DNA of 64,000 bases, taken from Choricystis sp. odSpoLacu1. Its lineage: Eukaryota; Chlorophyta; Trebouxiophyceae. The position numbers and the translations under genes were made by a program. The notes below the pieces were generated by a model, which saw only the letters and a list, made by a program, of their open reading frames with translations, was not told where the DNA came from and ran no database searches. Positions 18,744 through 29,847 of this stretch are shown here, one piece after another. The stretch spans positions 62,001-126,000 of the forward strand of contig OY253658.1 of assembly GCA_958009055.1 (NCBI GenBank), read 5' to 3'. Each line of letters begins with the position of its first letter. The first letter of the stretch is position 1.

Positions 18744-20408
18744 TCACCCGCCATCACTCGAGCTGCCCTGCGCCTCCGCGGCCGGCAGTCGCGAAAACAT
18801 GTGGATGGGGCAGCGCCCCGTGCCCGACCGCACCGCCGCCGCGTGCGCGTGCCGTGTGAAGCGAGCGCGCACAGTGGGGGAGGAGACGGCGGCGGCTGCG
18901 GCGGCGGCGACGCTCACCACAGCCGCCAGCGCGACGAGGGAGCCACCGCGAGGGGCGGCCGGTGGTGGTGCCGATGAGGCGGGCCCGCCCTTCTTGGGCT
19001 GGCTCAGCGACGCACAGGGCTGCAGCTGGGCCAGCGCGCGGCGCGCAGACGCGGCCGCGGCCGAGGCGGCGTCATCACCGCCACCGCCGCGCGCCGCCGC
19101 CAGCGCCAGCGCCGCCACCGCGCCCCCCGCCCACGCGTCCGCGGTGGCGGTGGCGTTGCCCGCCACCAGGACGGCCAGGCCGTCGGCGGCGGCGGCCACG
19201 GCGGAGGGGCCGCGCGCGGCCGCCAGGGCTGCCGTGAGCGCGGCCACCGCGCCCGCGCCGCGCGCTTCAGCCGCGGCCGCCGGATCAGCGGCGGCCAGCG
19301 CGGTCAGGGCGCGCGCGGAGGCTGTCACACGGTCGTCGGGGGTGGGAACACCGTCGAGCGAGGCCAGTGGCAACGAGGGCGGCCGCAGTGTCGGCGGCAG
19401 CGGCAGCGCGGTCGCGACGCACTCGCGCCACCCGCCCTCCCCGCGGGGCGGCAGGGCGCCCGCGGACGCGGTGGCCAGGGACGCTATGTCGGGCGGCAGT
19501 CCCGCCGCTGCCGCGGCAGCGTGGAGAGCGTCCAGGGGCGGGATGCGGGCGGACGAGACGGCGGCAGACACGAGCGACGCGACGAGCCCGGCCGGCGCGC
19601 CCGCCGCCACAAAGCCGCGCGCTGCGCCCGGGTGCGCGTTCACCAGGGCCGCCACCGCGGTGGCGGCCGCTGTGGCGGCGCGGGGGCGGGGGGCGCCGGC
19701 GACGTCGTTGGGGGGGAGGAGGGGGGTGAGGAAGCCGGGCGCAAACGCGGCGGTGGCTGCCGCGGCCGCAGGGGGCGACCCCTCCACCCACGCCGCCAGC
19801 GCGGCCGCCGCGGACGCGCCGCCATCGTGCACCGCGAGAGCCGGCATGAGCCCTCCCACCAGCCCTGCCGCCGTCTCGGCGGGCGGCAGGGAGGCGCGCG
19901 CAGACGGCGGCAAGCACGCGAGCGCGCGTGTGGTCGCAGGCTGCGCGGCCGCCGCGGCGGCCGGCGTGCCGCGCGCGCCCGCGGCCAGCAGGGCGGTCAA
20001 GCCTGCGGATCGTAAAGCGATGTCACGCGAGGCGGGCGCACATAACAACGCACCCAGCAGCGCCCCCACGCCTTTCGGCGTGGGGGCGACAAACAGGGCC
20101 GTCGTCGCGGCGCGCGCGCCGCCCGCAGAGGCCACAGCGCCAGCAGCTCCGCCAGCAGTCATGACCGCCAGCACGGAGGCGGACGGGCCGGCCAGGGGGC
20201 CGGCCCTGGCGACGCAGGCGACCAGGGGGCGGGTGGCCGGGTGGAGCAGGGCCGCGGCCGCGCGCGCGCGGGTCGGCGCGCGCGTAGCGGCGACTGCTGC
20301 CACGGCGACGGCCAGGGCCAGGGCCAAGTTGAGTGGCCGCCTGACTCCAGGCCGCCGCCGCGTGGCGGGCGGCTTGGGCGGGGGGCGGGCGGCGGCATCG
20401 GCCCCCAT
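18744..20408 (-). CDS. Ala-rich helical-repeat protein, possibly ARM-like, with terminal hydrophobic segments
   Basis: Single exon, 554 codons from ATG at 20408 (MGADAAARPPPKPPATRRRP). Residues about 25-45 (LNLALALAVAVAAVAATRA) form an N-terminal membrane anchor after a basic leader. The bulk is a series of Ala/Leu/Gly helices with recurrent patterns such as GAGAVAALTAALAAA and GGAVAALALAAA, which look like degenerate armadillo/HEAT helices. A second hydrophobic stretch lies near the C-terminus (SLVALAAVVSVAAAAAAAV), followed by SRLPAAEAQGSSSDGG. Extreme Ala content makes distant family matching unreliable. The gene is divergent from the coiled-coil gene; both have membrane anchors. Confidence 0.6.
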   Translation of the reverse strand: MGADAAARPPPKPPATRRRPGVRRPLNLALALAVAVAAVAATRAPTRARAAAALLHPATRPLVACVARAGPLAGPSASVLAVMTAGGAAGAVASAGGARAATTALFVAPTPKGVGALLGALLCAPASRDIALRSAGLTALLAAGARGTPAAAAAAQPATTRALACLPPSARASLPPAETAAGLVGGLMPALAVHDGGASAAAALAAWVEGSPPAAAAATAAFAPGFLTPLLPPNDVAGAPRPRAATAAATAVAALVNAHPGAARGFVAAGAPAGLVASLVSAAVSSARIPPLDALHAAAAAAGLPPDIASLATASAGALPPRGEGGWRECVATALPLPPTLRPPSLPLASLDGVPTPDDRVTASARALTALAAADPAAAAEARGAGAVAALTAALAAARGPSAVAAAADGLAVLVAGNATATADAWAGGAVAALALAAARGGGGDDAASAAAASARRALAQLQPCASLSQPKKGGPASSAPPPAAPRGGSLVALAAVVSVAAAAAAAVSSPTVRARFTRHAHAAAVRSGTGRCPIHMFSRLPAAEAQGSSSDGG

Positions 20409-20638
20409 CGCGCGCGGTGCGTGTTTTTTGATTTGTGAGGGACAGACGCGAGCGCCACGCCACACACACAAAAACACGCTCCGCGCGTGCGTGTGCCTGC
20501 CCCCTCCTGCCCCGCACGACACCGTGGCCTGGTGCCCAGCTGTCGCGTCCAGGGTCGCAATCGGTGCCAGGCTCGTCAACCGCCACCGTCGAGCCGCAAA
20601 ACCGACGCGCGCGCGCGCGCGCGCGCGCTGTTCGACCG
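20409..20638. promoter_or_regulatory. Divergent promoter with an alternating CG tract
   Basis: The 230 bp between starts at 20408 and 20639 include a 23-nt strict CG alternation (20606-20628) ending 10 bp before the ATG at 20639. Alternating CG is the best Z-DNA former; a role in transcription is inference. Confidence 0.5.
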
Positions 20639-22363
20639 ATGGCCCTCCACACGCCCCACCGCCGCTCCACCGGCTCCCCGCGCGACCTGCTGCTGTCCCC
20701 TCTGCGCGATGGAGCCGGCTTCGCGGCGTCGCCCGTCCTGTCGCCCGCCACCACGGCCAGCCCGGCCGCTGGGTCTATTCCGAGGCGCAGAGACAGCGCG
20801 CCCCCGTTGCGCGCGCGCTGCATCGACTTGGGCCCGCTCGGCGCGGCCGCGTCTGCCCGGTCGTCAGCGCCGGAAGGAGGTGCTGGTGACGACGATGCGG
20901 CCTCGGCTGTCGCCGACACCCCCGACCCACCCTCCTCCCTGCTCCCTGCCCTCCTCCCCACCGTCTCGTCCCCCCCCTCCTCCGTCGCGTCCGGCGTGCT
21001 GGACGCCGTCCTAGAAGACGCCCGCGCCCAGCGCGCCGCCGCGGAGCGCGCCCTGGCCGCCGCCTCGCGCGAGCGCAGGGACGCTGACACCCTCGCCGCG
21101 CAGGCTGCGTCCGAGGGGGCCGCCATCGCGGGCGCCGCCCGGGCGGCGGACGCGCAGGCGCGGCTGGAGGACGCGCTGGCCGCGTCCGAGGCGAGGGTGG
21201 GGGCGCTGGAGGCGAGGCTGAGGAGCGCGGGCGTGCCCCTGCCGACCGGCGTGGCGGCGCCCCCGCTGCTGCCGCCGAGGCACCGGCCCACGCCGGGCGG
21301 CTCTGTCGCGGCGTCCCTCGTGGCCCCCGTCGCCAGCATGGACCCGTTCGACGTCGACGACGAGGACGACGGCGCCAGCACCCCTCCGCCCCCCTCCCTT
21401 GCCGCCGCGGACGACCGGCTCAAAGCCTCCATGGAGGCTCGCCGCAGGCTGGCCTCCAAGCTGGCCCGCGAGCAGGTGCGGTCTGCCCGTCTGAGGAACG
21501 AGGCGGGCAGACTGTCGACCGCGCTGGCGGCGGCCGAGGGCGCGCGCGCGGCGGCCGCTGTGCGCGCGGATGCTGCCGCCGCCGCCGCCGATGCGGCCGT
21601 CGCTGAAGCTGATGCTGCATCCCGGGCAGCCGCTTTAGAAGACTTGGTGGCTGCTTTGCGCGACCAGGTGGCAGCCCTGGGGGGTGGCGAGCTGGGGCGG
21701 CGCCTCGAAGCTGAGGCAGTCGCACGCGCCACCGCGGAGGACAGGGCCGCCCAGGCTGAAGCCGAGCTGGCGGCGGTGCGAGGGGAGGGCGTGGGTGACG
21801 ACGCCGACGCCCTGCTCGCCCTGCCGCGTGTCGCCCCGCACCGCCCGCCCTCGCGCTCGGCCCCCGCCTCCCTGACCGAGCTGTGGCGCCACCTGGAGGA
21901 TGCGCGCGCGGCGGCGGAGGCCAGGGCGCGGGACGCATCCGACGCGCGGGCCGCGCTGGAGGCGTTGCGGGCGGCGCACGCGGCGGAGAGGGGGCCGCTG
22001 GTGGTGGAGGTGGGTGGGCGCGTGCCGGCACCCGGTGGTGCGAACGCTGCCGTACCACTCCTCGCACCACCTCCCCTGGCTTCCGCTGCAGTCACCGTCA
22101 CCGTCAGCCCGACGCGGTGTGCCGAAAACGACAAGCTGGCGCGGTTGTCGGGGGCGGCGTCGCCGTCGTCCGGAGGGCTCACGCTGCGCCGCACCCTCTC
22201 GTCCACGCTCGCGTCGTTCGCGACTGTCGCCCTGCGGTCCGTGCTGGCCGCCTGGCGGGCAGCAGGTGGGAATGGCGGAGCCAGCGTGCTGGCCCTGGCG
22301 CTGGCGGTGGCGCTGGGCGTGGTGTCGAGGGGGAGGCGGTTGGTGATGGTGAGAGGGGGGTGA
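20639..22363 (+). CDS. Coiled-coil protein with C-terminal membrane anchor (golgin-like layout)
   Basis: Single exon, 574 codons. Residues 1-110 are low-complexity Ser/Pro/Ala. Two long coiled-coil regions follow (about 118-200 and 260-450), rich in Ala, Arg, Glu and Leu in heptad order (for example LEDARAQRAAAERALAAASR and RLASKLAREQVRSARLRNEA), separated by an acidic linker (DPFDVDDEDDG). The C-terminus is hydrophobic (SVLALALAVALGVVSRGRRL), as in tail-anchored golgins or tethering proteins. I do not recognise a specific family; composition is dominated by Ala. A TGTAA lies 12 nt after the stop (22375-22379), followed directly by A18. Confidence 0.65.
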   Translation: MALHTPHRRSTGSPRDLLLSPLRDGAGFAASPVLSPATTASPAAGSIPRRRDSAPPLRARCIDLGPLGAAASARSSAPEGGAGDDDAASAVADTPDPPSSLLPALLPTVSSPPSSVASGVLDAVLEDARAQRAAAERALAAASRERRDADTLAAQAASEGAAIAGAARAADAQARLEDALAASEARVGALEARLRSAGVPLPTGVAAPPLLPPRHRPTPGGSVAASLVAPVASMDPFDVDDEDDGASTPPPPSLAAADDRLKASMEARRRLASKLAREQVRSARLRNEAGRLSTALAAAEGARAAAAVRADAAAAAADAAVAEADAASRAAALEDLVAALRDQVAALGGGELGRRLEAEAVARATAEDRAAQAEAELAAVRGEGVGDDADALLALPRVAPHRPPSRSAPASLTELWRHLEDARAAAEARARDASDARAALEALRAAHAAERGPLVVEVGGRVPAPGGANAAVPLLAPPPLASAAVTVTVSPTRCAENDKLARLSGAASPSSGGLTLRRTLSSTLASFATVALRSVLAAWRAAGGNGGASVLALALAVALGVVSRGRRLVMVRGG

Positions 22364-22450
22364 TTGTGTGGGATTGTAAAAAAAAAAAAAAAAAACGCGC
22401 TGCTTCAATCAAAAAATTACACACACATGGATTTTCTTCTCTTTCACCCA

Positions 22451-23214
22451 TCACGGCAGCAACAGCACGGGGCAGTCCACAAACTCGGCCAACAGGTTGG
22501 CGTCAACGGCCTTCGCATGCACCGCGTCGGAGGAGAGGACCAAGAGGTCAGCCCCCGTCGCGTCGGCCGCGTCGCCGACCGCGGCGGCCGCGTTCTCCTC
22601 CTCCAGCGCGCGCTCCAGGTAGTCGATGCGGCCTGGGTCCACACCGGACGCCTCCAGCGCCGCCCCCACGGCCGCCGTGCGGGCGGCCATGCCGTCGGGG
22701 GAGGGGGCGACCGCGTCGACCAGCAGCACGGTCACTCGCGCGCCCGCATGGTCACGCGCAAGGCACCCGGTGGCCGCCAGGGCGGCGCGGGAGCCGTCGG
22801 ACAGGGAGGTGGGGGAGGCGTCGACCAGGGTGACGAGCAGGTGGTCGTACTTGATGGCGGGGGACTGGGTGGATGGGGTGGGGGTGGGAAGGGAGGGGGA
22901 TGGGGGTCGCGTTGCACAGACAACACCCCCCTCTCCTGTTTCGTCTGCCCGCCCCACTTCTCCCGCCCGCCCCCACCGACACACACACACGTCGACACAG
23001 AGTGGCGTGTTGGCGTGGGCGGTGGGTGGGAGAGCGCGCGACGTGAGCTCCTCCCGCCAATGGTTTGGTCGCACCCCCACACACCCACACAACTCACGTC
23101 TGCCACGTCGGACGCGGCCACCGTAACGCGACGAGGGACGAAGCGGACGTGCGGTTGGCGAGCACACGGCGCCGTGCGCGCGGCACAGCGCGGGCGGGGG
23201 GTGGGGGCGTGCAT
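22451..23214 (-). CDS. Universal-stress-protein-like, ATP motif not conserved
   Basis: Exons 23214-23098 and 22864-22451 (donor GTGAGTTG, acceptor CACCCAG), 176 residues. Exon 1 encodes a basic leader (MHAPTPRPRCAARTAPCARQ) and the first strand RVTVAASDVAD; exon 2 continues SPAIKYDHLLVTLVDASPTS, ARVTVLLVDAV, AALEASGVDPGRIDYLERAL, TGADLLVLSSDAVHAKAV and the last strand FVDCPVLLLP. This is the alternating alpha/beta pattern of UspA, but the glycine-rich nucleotide loop before the final strand is replaced by VHAKAVDANLLAE, so ATP binding is doubtful. The leader could direct it to the plastid. Confidence 0.7.
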
Positions 23215-23331
23215 CGTCAGCAAGCGCGGACAAAAGCGGTCGGGTTGTGACGAAAAAAACAAAAAGCCGCCCACGCACTCTTCACAATTCGTCCCAGTTT
23301 TGTTTGTGTGTGGGGCAGGAGCCGCCCTCCC

Positions 23332-24865
23332 ATGGCGTCCGCCGGTGCGCCCAGCACAGAGCCACGCACAGTGCGGGTGAGTGTGTGGGGGGGAGGAAAG
23401 GCGGGGCGGGCGCTCACGTCGGCACACCGACCATTCCTCACCACCCACCCCACGCCCACTCCACCCACAGCTCGCCATCCAGGGCTGCTGCCACGGCGAC
23501 CTGGACCAAATCTACGCCACCGTGGCTGACTTAGAAGCCGCGGGCGGGCGCCCCATTGACGCACTGTTGATCTGTGGAGACTTCCAAGCGGTGCGCAACG
23601 CGGACGACCTCGAGTGCTTGGCGTGCCCCCCAAAGTACCGCGCCCTCAAAGACTTTCACGCGTACTATGCGGGGGTGAAGCAGGCGCCCGTGCTGACGAT
23701 TTTCATTGGGGGCAACCATGAGGCGTCGAACCATTTGGCTGAACTCGCGCACGGCGGGTGGGTTGCCCCCAACATCTACTACGCTGGCCACGCGGGCGCG
23801 ATCCTGGTGCACGGGGTGCGCCTGGCGGGTCTGTCCGGCATCTACAAGGGGGGGCACTACAGGTTGCCCAGGACGGAGGCGCCTCCCTACACGCCCGACA
23901 CGCTGCGGTCTGCCTACCACGTGCGTGCCCTCGCCGCCCACCGTTTAGCCCGCATGTCAGGCACCCCCATCGACGTGTGCCTGTCGCACGACTGGCCCAC
24001 GGGGATTGCGGTGCATGGCGACACGCGCGCCCTGGTGTCGCGCAAACCTTTCCTGCGGTCTGAAATCGACGACGGGTCGCTGGGGTCGCCCGCTGCAGCG
24101 TCCCTGCTGGCGTCCCTGCGGCCGGCCCACTGGTTCTCCGCCCACCTGCACACCAAGTTTGCGGCGTTGGTGGAGCATGGGGAGGTGGTTGAAGAGGGGG
24201 CGTCCATTCGATCCCCGGAAGGGTCTTCCTACCCGACCAACCCCGCCGGCTTTGCCACGACTCGCTTCCTGGCCCTGGACAAGTGCTTGCCTGGGCGCGC
24301 CTTTCTGCAGGTGGTGGACGTCGTCCCTTCGGTGCCTGACGCGCCGGCGGGGCTGGCCTACGATGCTCACTGGTGTGCGATTCTTCAAAAAACAGCCTCT
24401 TTCGAACAAGCAGGCGCGGGCTCCCTGCCGCCTGTGGTGGCGCCACCCACGCCCGACGAGGTGGCTGCCGCAGCTGCCGCCCTCACAGCGGCCCACGGGT
24501 CGCTCTCCATTCCCTCAAACTTTGAGGTGACGGCACGGCCGCCGCCCCCCGGCGAAGACACGCGCGGTCGCCACGCGCGGGGGCGCATGCCGGCCTGTCT
24601 ACACCGTAACCCGCAGACGGTGCACCTGCTGTCAGTGCTGGGCATGGAGTACCGGCTGCCGGAGGGTGGGGGTGGGGGTGGCGGCCACCACCACCTGCCC
24701 CCCCCGCCCACTCGCGCCGCCACCGCGGCGGACGCCATTTTCGAGGCGGCCGCCCGGGTCGCGGCGGCGGGCGCTGTGGGCGCGGGTGGTGCGGCCCAGG
24801 ATGATGGCGAGGGGGGGGGCGTGGAGGTGGCCGACCCCAACGCGATCGATCTCGACGACTTGTGA
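23332..24865 (+). CDS. DBR1: RNA lariat debranching enzyme
   Basis: Exons 23332-23376 and 23471-24865 (intron GTGAGTGTG...CACCCACAG), 479 residues. It cleaves the 2'-5' bond of excised intron lariats in the nucleus, fitting an intron-rich genome. The calcineurin-like metal-binding motifs are complete and in order: QGCCHGDLDQIY, LLICGDFQAVRN, IFIGGNHEASNHL, LSHDWPTGI and HWFSAHLHTKFAAL. The DBR1-specific stretches APNIYYAGHAGAILVHGVRL, GLSGIYKGGHY, RSAYHVR and TRFLALDKCLPGRAFLQVV are all present. The C-terminal tail is Gly/Ala/His-rich and ends acidic (NAIDLDDL). The first exon is only 15 codons. Confidence 0.95.
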
Positions 24866-24950
24866 TGGAATGTTTTTTCTGTTTGTTTCAACGCACCCCC
24901 TCCCGCTCCCGCTTTGTGTGTGTTTACCTGTTTTTTTATTCATCTCTGTA

Positions 24951-27093
24951 TCACACCACCACCGCCCTACACGCGACCGCCAACTCCAACAGCTCCGCCC
25001 CGTCCAACGTCTCCCGCTCCAGCAGGGCGTCCACCGTGGCCTCCAGAAAAGGGCGGTTGGCGGTCAACAACCTCTCCGCGGAGGCGTGGGCGGCCGCCAC
25101 TTTGGCGGCGACGGCAGCGTCGATGGCGGCACCCACACTCTCGCCGTGGTCGGGTGCGCCGCCCCCTCCCGTGGACCACGCCAGCTCCCCCACGGCCGGG
25201 CCACCCATGCCGCACGACGCCACCATGAAGTGGGCGATGCGGGCTACAGCGGCGAGGTCGTCCGCGGCGCCCGTGGTGACGGCGGCGGCGCCCAGAAGAA
25301 GCTCCTCCGCCGCGCGCCCCGCGAGCGACACCGCCATCTTGGCCTCCAGCTTGGCCTTTGTGACGACGCCGGCCGCCAGGGAGGCTTCATCGGGCACGAA
25401 GAAGGTGGAGCCAAAGCCGCCGGCGGGGCCCGACCTAGAGTGGTGGGTGGCGGAGGGGGGAGGAGGTTCGAGTTTGTGTTCCAAGCCGCGCTTCCCACCA
25501 CATCCTCCCTCCTCCCTTCTCTCACCTGGGCACAATCGACACCTTGGCCACCGCATCCCCGTCCGGCACCAGCGTTGCAACTACAGCGTGCCCTCCTTCA
25601 TGCACAGCCACCGCTCTGCGGCGCTGCGGCGACACCAGTGCGGACAGGCGCTCTGGGCCCGCCAGCACGCGCTCCAGGGCAGCGTCCACGTCAGCATCGT
25701 CAATGACGTCACTGGCCCGTCGCGCTGCAGCGATGGAGGCTTCATTCAGCACGTTGGCCAGTTGGGCGCCCGAGAAGCCGGGCGTGCGCTGGGCGAGGCG
25801 CGGCAGATCAACACTCGGCGCGAGCGGCTTGCCGCGCGCGTACAGGCGCAGGATGGCGGTGCGGGCGGCGACGTCGGGCAGGTCCAACTGCACCCGCCTG
25901 TCGAATCGCCCTGCCCGCGTCAGGGCGGGGTCCAGGATGTCGGGGCGGTTGGTGGCGGCAAGCACAACCACCTGTGACGCGGCCCCGCCCGCCCCGTCAA
26001 AGCCATCCATCTCGGTCAGCAGCTGGTTGAGCGTTTGTTCGCGTTCATCGTTGCCACCGCCCCACCCGGTGCCGCGGGTTCGCCCCACGGCGTCGATTTC
26101 GTCGACTAAAAGAACGCAGGGGGCGGCAGCACGAGCGGCAGCAAACAGATCCCGCACGCGCGCTGCGCCCAGCCCGACAAACACTTCCACAAACTCTGAC
26201 CCTGCCGCACAGAAGAAGGGGACGCCGGCTTCACCCGCCACAGCCCGGGCGAGCAGCGTCTTGCCTGTGCCTGAGGGCCCTGTCAGCAGCACCCCGCGCG
26301 GCACGCGCGCGCCCAACCGAGCAAACCGGTCTGGGTCACGCACAAAGGCCACCACTTCTGAGAGCTCCAGCTTGGCGGTCTCCAGCCCCGCGACATCGGC
26401 AAACGTGGTGGTGGTGGCGACGGGGGTGATCTTATGCCGCATGCCAGCCAGTGCGCCCGTGCGAAACGGGTCAAAACCAGGGGGTGAGGCCGTCCCATCA
26501 GATGGCGACGACGCCGACGCCCCAGGCCCTGCCAGCCAGCGCCACACCAGGGTGAGCGTGGTGACCGCGAGCGCGGCGCCGGTGGCCGACGCAAAGAGCG
26601 ACGGCGGAGGGGGGGGTGATGGTGTGCCACCGCCGCCATCCCCAGACCGCTGCACCTCCACCCCCTTGGCCAGCAGCCTGTCCAGCAGGTCAGGGTCGCC
26701 CCCCAGGGGGGGTGGGGGCGGGGGCGGCAGCGTGACCCGGAAGCGGGTGCCGTCGGTGCGCGTGGCTTCGAGCGTGGTGGCGTCGCCGGGGGCGGGGGCC
26801 ACAGACTGGATGGTGGTGCCAGCCTCCAGTTCATCCAGGAATTGAGAGTAGCGCAGGCTGGGTGGAGGCTGGGCGGCGGCGGCGGTGGCAGCGGCCGGGT
26901 GGAGGAGCGTGAGGAGCGACGCGGCCAGCGCGGCGCGGCGCGTGCTGACGTCGGCGCGCGCCGGCGTGGCGGTTGGCGGCGCGACGGCCCGGGACCCGGT
27001 TCCCGGTCGCGCAGGCGCATGCACGAGCCCAGGGGAGGCTTGTGGTGGAGGCCGCAGTGTCGGGGTGCGGGAGGGGAGGGTGGGGAGAGGCAT
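24951..27093 (-). CDS. FTSH: FtsH-type ATP-dependent zinc metalloprotease, probably chloroplast
   Basis: Exons 27093-25526 and 25434-24951, 683 residues. A Pro/Thr/Arg-rich transit peptide (1-50) is followed by a hydrophobic stretch (about 55-75), a beta domain and a second membrane span (about 165-188, [20 protein letters not shown]). The AAA module begins [12 protein letters not shown]; Walker A is GPSGTGKT (about 272-279, with Ser for the usual second Pro), Walker B LLVDEID (about 328), then the SRH region [18 protein letters not shown]. The zinc site is HEGGH (about 498-502); [12 protein letters not shown] and TTGAADDL follow. Membrane protein quality control, for example of photosystem II in plastids. 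The intron lies just after the protease helix ([15 protein letters not shown]). Confidence 0.9.
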
Positions 27094-27249
27094 GGACAAA
27101 TGTGTACGACGAAAACGGGCGAAAACTCTTTCTGCGCTCGCGAGCGAAAAGAGGGTGTAGAAAAGTGTGTTTTTCTCTCTTCTTGCATCGCGTCTCCCCA
27201 CGCAGCGCAGGACGCACACAAACACACCCGGACGCACACACGCCATCCC

Positions 27250-27783
27250 ATGGCCCCCCAACAACCCGAGCGCCGCATCGACGTCGGCCGCCTGCCCCCC
27301 CGCGAGCTGGCGTCCCTGCGCGACGCGCTGACGGAGGAGCTCCAGGGCCTGGCCCAGCGCGCCACCGCGCTGCAGCAGGTGGCCGCCCAGTTTGGGGGCA
27401 GCGGGCGCGCGATCGACGTGTTGAAGGAGCAGGAGAAGGGTGAGAGAGAGGAGGGGAGGAGAGAGAGGGGTGCGTGAACGACGCCCCATCCACGCTCGGG
27501 GAGACGGCTGGTCTCACCAACCCTCCCCCTCCCTCCAGGCGCCCCCGTCCTCGTCCCCCTCACCTCCTCCATGCACGTGGCCGGCGTCCTCACGTCCCCC
27601 GACCGCGTCCTGGTGGACGTGGGCACAGGGTACGTGGTGGAGATGGGAGCTGACAGAGCGGCCGACTATTGTCGGCGCAAAGTCGAGTACGTGCGCGCCC
27701 GCCTGGACGAGGTGGGGGGCGTCATGGCCAGTCGGCAGAGCGCCATCACCCAGATTGGGTCGGTGCTGGCGGCGTGCAGGTGA
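27250..27783 (+). CDS. PFD5: Prefoldin subunit 5
   Basis: Exons 27250-27439 and 27539-27783 (intron GTGAGAGAG...CCTCCAG), 144 residues. Alpha-type prefoldin architecture: N-terminal coiled coil ([20 protein letters not shown]), a beta hairpin with [20 protein letters not shown] and [13 protein letters not shown], and a C-terminal coiled coil ([16 protein letters not shown]). The hexameric prefoldin chaperone hands unfolded actin and tubulin to the CCT chaperonin in the cytosol. The start [12 protein letters not shown] is preceded by CATCCC; it is divergent from FTSH with 156 bp between starts. Confidence 0.9.
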
Positions 27784-28007
27784 TTGGAGGTGTGGGGTGG
27801 GTGTGGACTCCGCGCGCTGTGCAAAACAACCCACAGACCCACAGACAAAGCAGGCAAGCCAGCAGCTCCCCCCTGCAGCTCGTGGCCTTACACGCGCGCG
27901 TGTGCTGCCGCCCGTCGCGCAGTGACGTCGGGCACAGCGGTTTGTGTGTGTGTGTGCAGGGAAAAAAGGCAAAGCAAAAAAAAAGCGACGCTCTCCCCCT
28001 CTCTCCC

Positions 28008-29847
28008 TCACGCCACCGACACGCCCTTGCCACCACCATCCCCCGCCCCAGAAGACATCTTCTCCCCCCGCGTGAACGCGGTGATGACGGCCAGGGCGGC
28101 CTCCGGGGCATCCATGGGCACCATGTGGCCCGCGTCGGGGATGTTGACGTAGGTCAGGCGCAGGCCATCCCCTTTGACGGAGGCCAACCGCTTGCCACCC
28201 ACCACGACATCCCCAAACGGCGAGTCCTCAAAATCGTAGCGCCCAGACCAGGGCAGGGCCAGCACCCAGCGCAGGTTGCCGTACCAGTTGCAGATGAAGT
28301 CTTCCTGGCCCACATAGATGAGCCCCCTCACCCCCGCCCCGCCATCCACCAGGGGCGTCACCCTGTACGCGTACGACCGCATGAAGTCGACCAGGAGGCG
28401 GGCGTTGACGTCGGGGTCGCACTCGGACCAGGGGGCGTCGCGCGCGACACCCAGGCCGTCGCGCACGTCGGGGCGGGCCATGTATTCATCCAGGTACGTG
28501 AAATCGTAGCAGAGGGGGCCCAGGCACTTTTTGCGGACGTCGTAGACGTTGAAGTTGTTGCCTGAGGGGAGGAGGGGGGGGGGAGGGGGGAAGGTGTGGG
28601 TGGGGTGATGTTTTTTTTTGTTTTCGTTCTCCGCTTTCCACCCCCCTCCCACCCACCCCCACCCCCACCTCCACTCCCACCCCACCCCCACCTCCACTCC
28701 CACCCCACCCCCGCCTCCACTCCCACCCCACCCCCACCTCCACTCCCACCCCACCCCCCCTCCCACCCACCCCCACCCCCACTCCCTCTCTCACCTTCCG
28801 CCATGATCGGCCCCACCACCGTCGCCTGGCAGAACGACAGCGCCAGCTCGCACACCAGGCCAAAGCCGAGGGGGCCGTTGCACAGGTCGATCCCAAACTT
28901 GCACCACGGAAAAATGGACCGAATCGCGGACCGCGTTTTGGGGCCAATGAGGCCCTTGAACGCCGCGTAATCGGCGTACGCGCCATACTGGATGGCGGGG
29001 TCGGTCAACCCGTTGCCGATGGCGAAGCCGGCCAGGGGGATGGAGGCGGTGACGCGGTCGGGGTTGCGGTTGTGCTGTGGTGGTGGTGGGGTGGGGGTTG
29101 GCGGACGGACAACCGTGGAAGAAAAACACACACACACACACTTTCCTCTCTGACACGCACACCACATCACATACTCACCTCATCAATCCTGGACGCGACA
29201 GCAGGCACGTAGTGGCCCGCGTACGACTCCCCCGTCACGTAGAAGGGCAGGGCCGCGTACTCGGGGTGGGCGTCGTAAAATTCAAGCAGGAAGTCGAGCA
29301 CGTCGGCCGCCACCACCTTCTCGCTCGTCACGTCATCGCGCGGGTCGGAGGTGTACGAGAACCCGGTGCCCACGGGTTGGTCGATGTAGATCATGTTGTG
29401 GGCGGTGTCCCAGCCGTGCGGGTTGTCGACCAGGGTGCCGTCCTGGTGCAGGGTGAAGGGGCCGTTTTCGACAAACGCCGCGAGCTCGGACGAACACCCC
29501 GGCCCGCCCGTCATCCACAGGACGACCGGGTCGGACGCTGCGCCAGGGCTGCGGCTGCCAAAAAACATGTAGAAGAGGTGAGCGTCATGCGTCCTGTTGA
29601 GAGCGAAATACCCGGAGAAACGCGGCGGCGGGGGGGCGTCGGGGGCGGGGCCAGCGGACGCGCCCGCCGTGGCGTCCGTGGTGGGCGCAGCGGCGCGAAT
29701 CTGGATGGGCGCCTCCGTCAGCCGCGGCGTCACCGCCACCGCCCGGTCGACGTGGGTCAGACCAAATCGGCGCCCGGCAGGCAGGCCGGCGGGGCGGGCG
29801 GCGGCCGCGGTGGCCAGGGCGAGGAGGAGGAGCGGGGTCGAGCGCAT
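28008..29847 (-). CDS. Serine carboxypeptidase (peptidase family S10)
   Basis: Exons 29847-29179, 29074-28795 and 28561-28008; 500 residues. The start at 29847 gives a clean signal peptide (MRSTPLLLLALATAAAARPA); an earlier ATG at 29865 only adds six residues. Substrate-binding WMTGGPGCSSELA, GTGFSYTSD and the triad Ser208 (TGESYAGHYVP), Asp404 (VGQEDFICNWYG) and His462 (DAGHMVPMDAP) are intact. It should cut C-terminal residues from peptides in the vacuole or outside the cell; some S10 members are acyltransferases, which sequence alone cannot exclude. The second intron (28562-28794) contains a minisatellite. Confidence 0.9.
28663..28754. repeat. 23-bp minisatellite, four copies, in a carboxypeptidase intron
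   Basis: Unit CCCCACCTCCACTCCCACCCC plus AC, four consecutive copies, the third with one A-to-G change. On the transcribed (minus) strand it is G-rich with many GGG/GGGG tracts. It lies entirely inside the second intron of the S10 gene. Confidence 0.8.

Noticed and set aside
20023..22206. A very long open frame on the minus strand opposite the coiled-coil gene
   Set aside because: Ser/Arg/Pro-rich antisense frame caused by GC-rich codons; the plus strand has heptads, an anchor and a sensible start.
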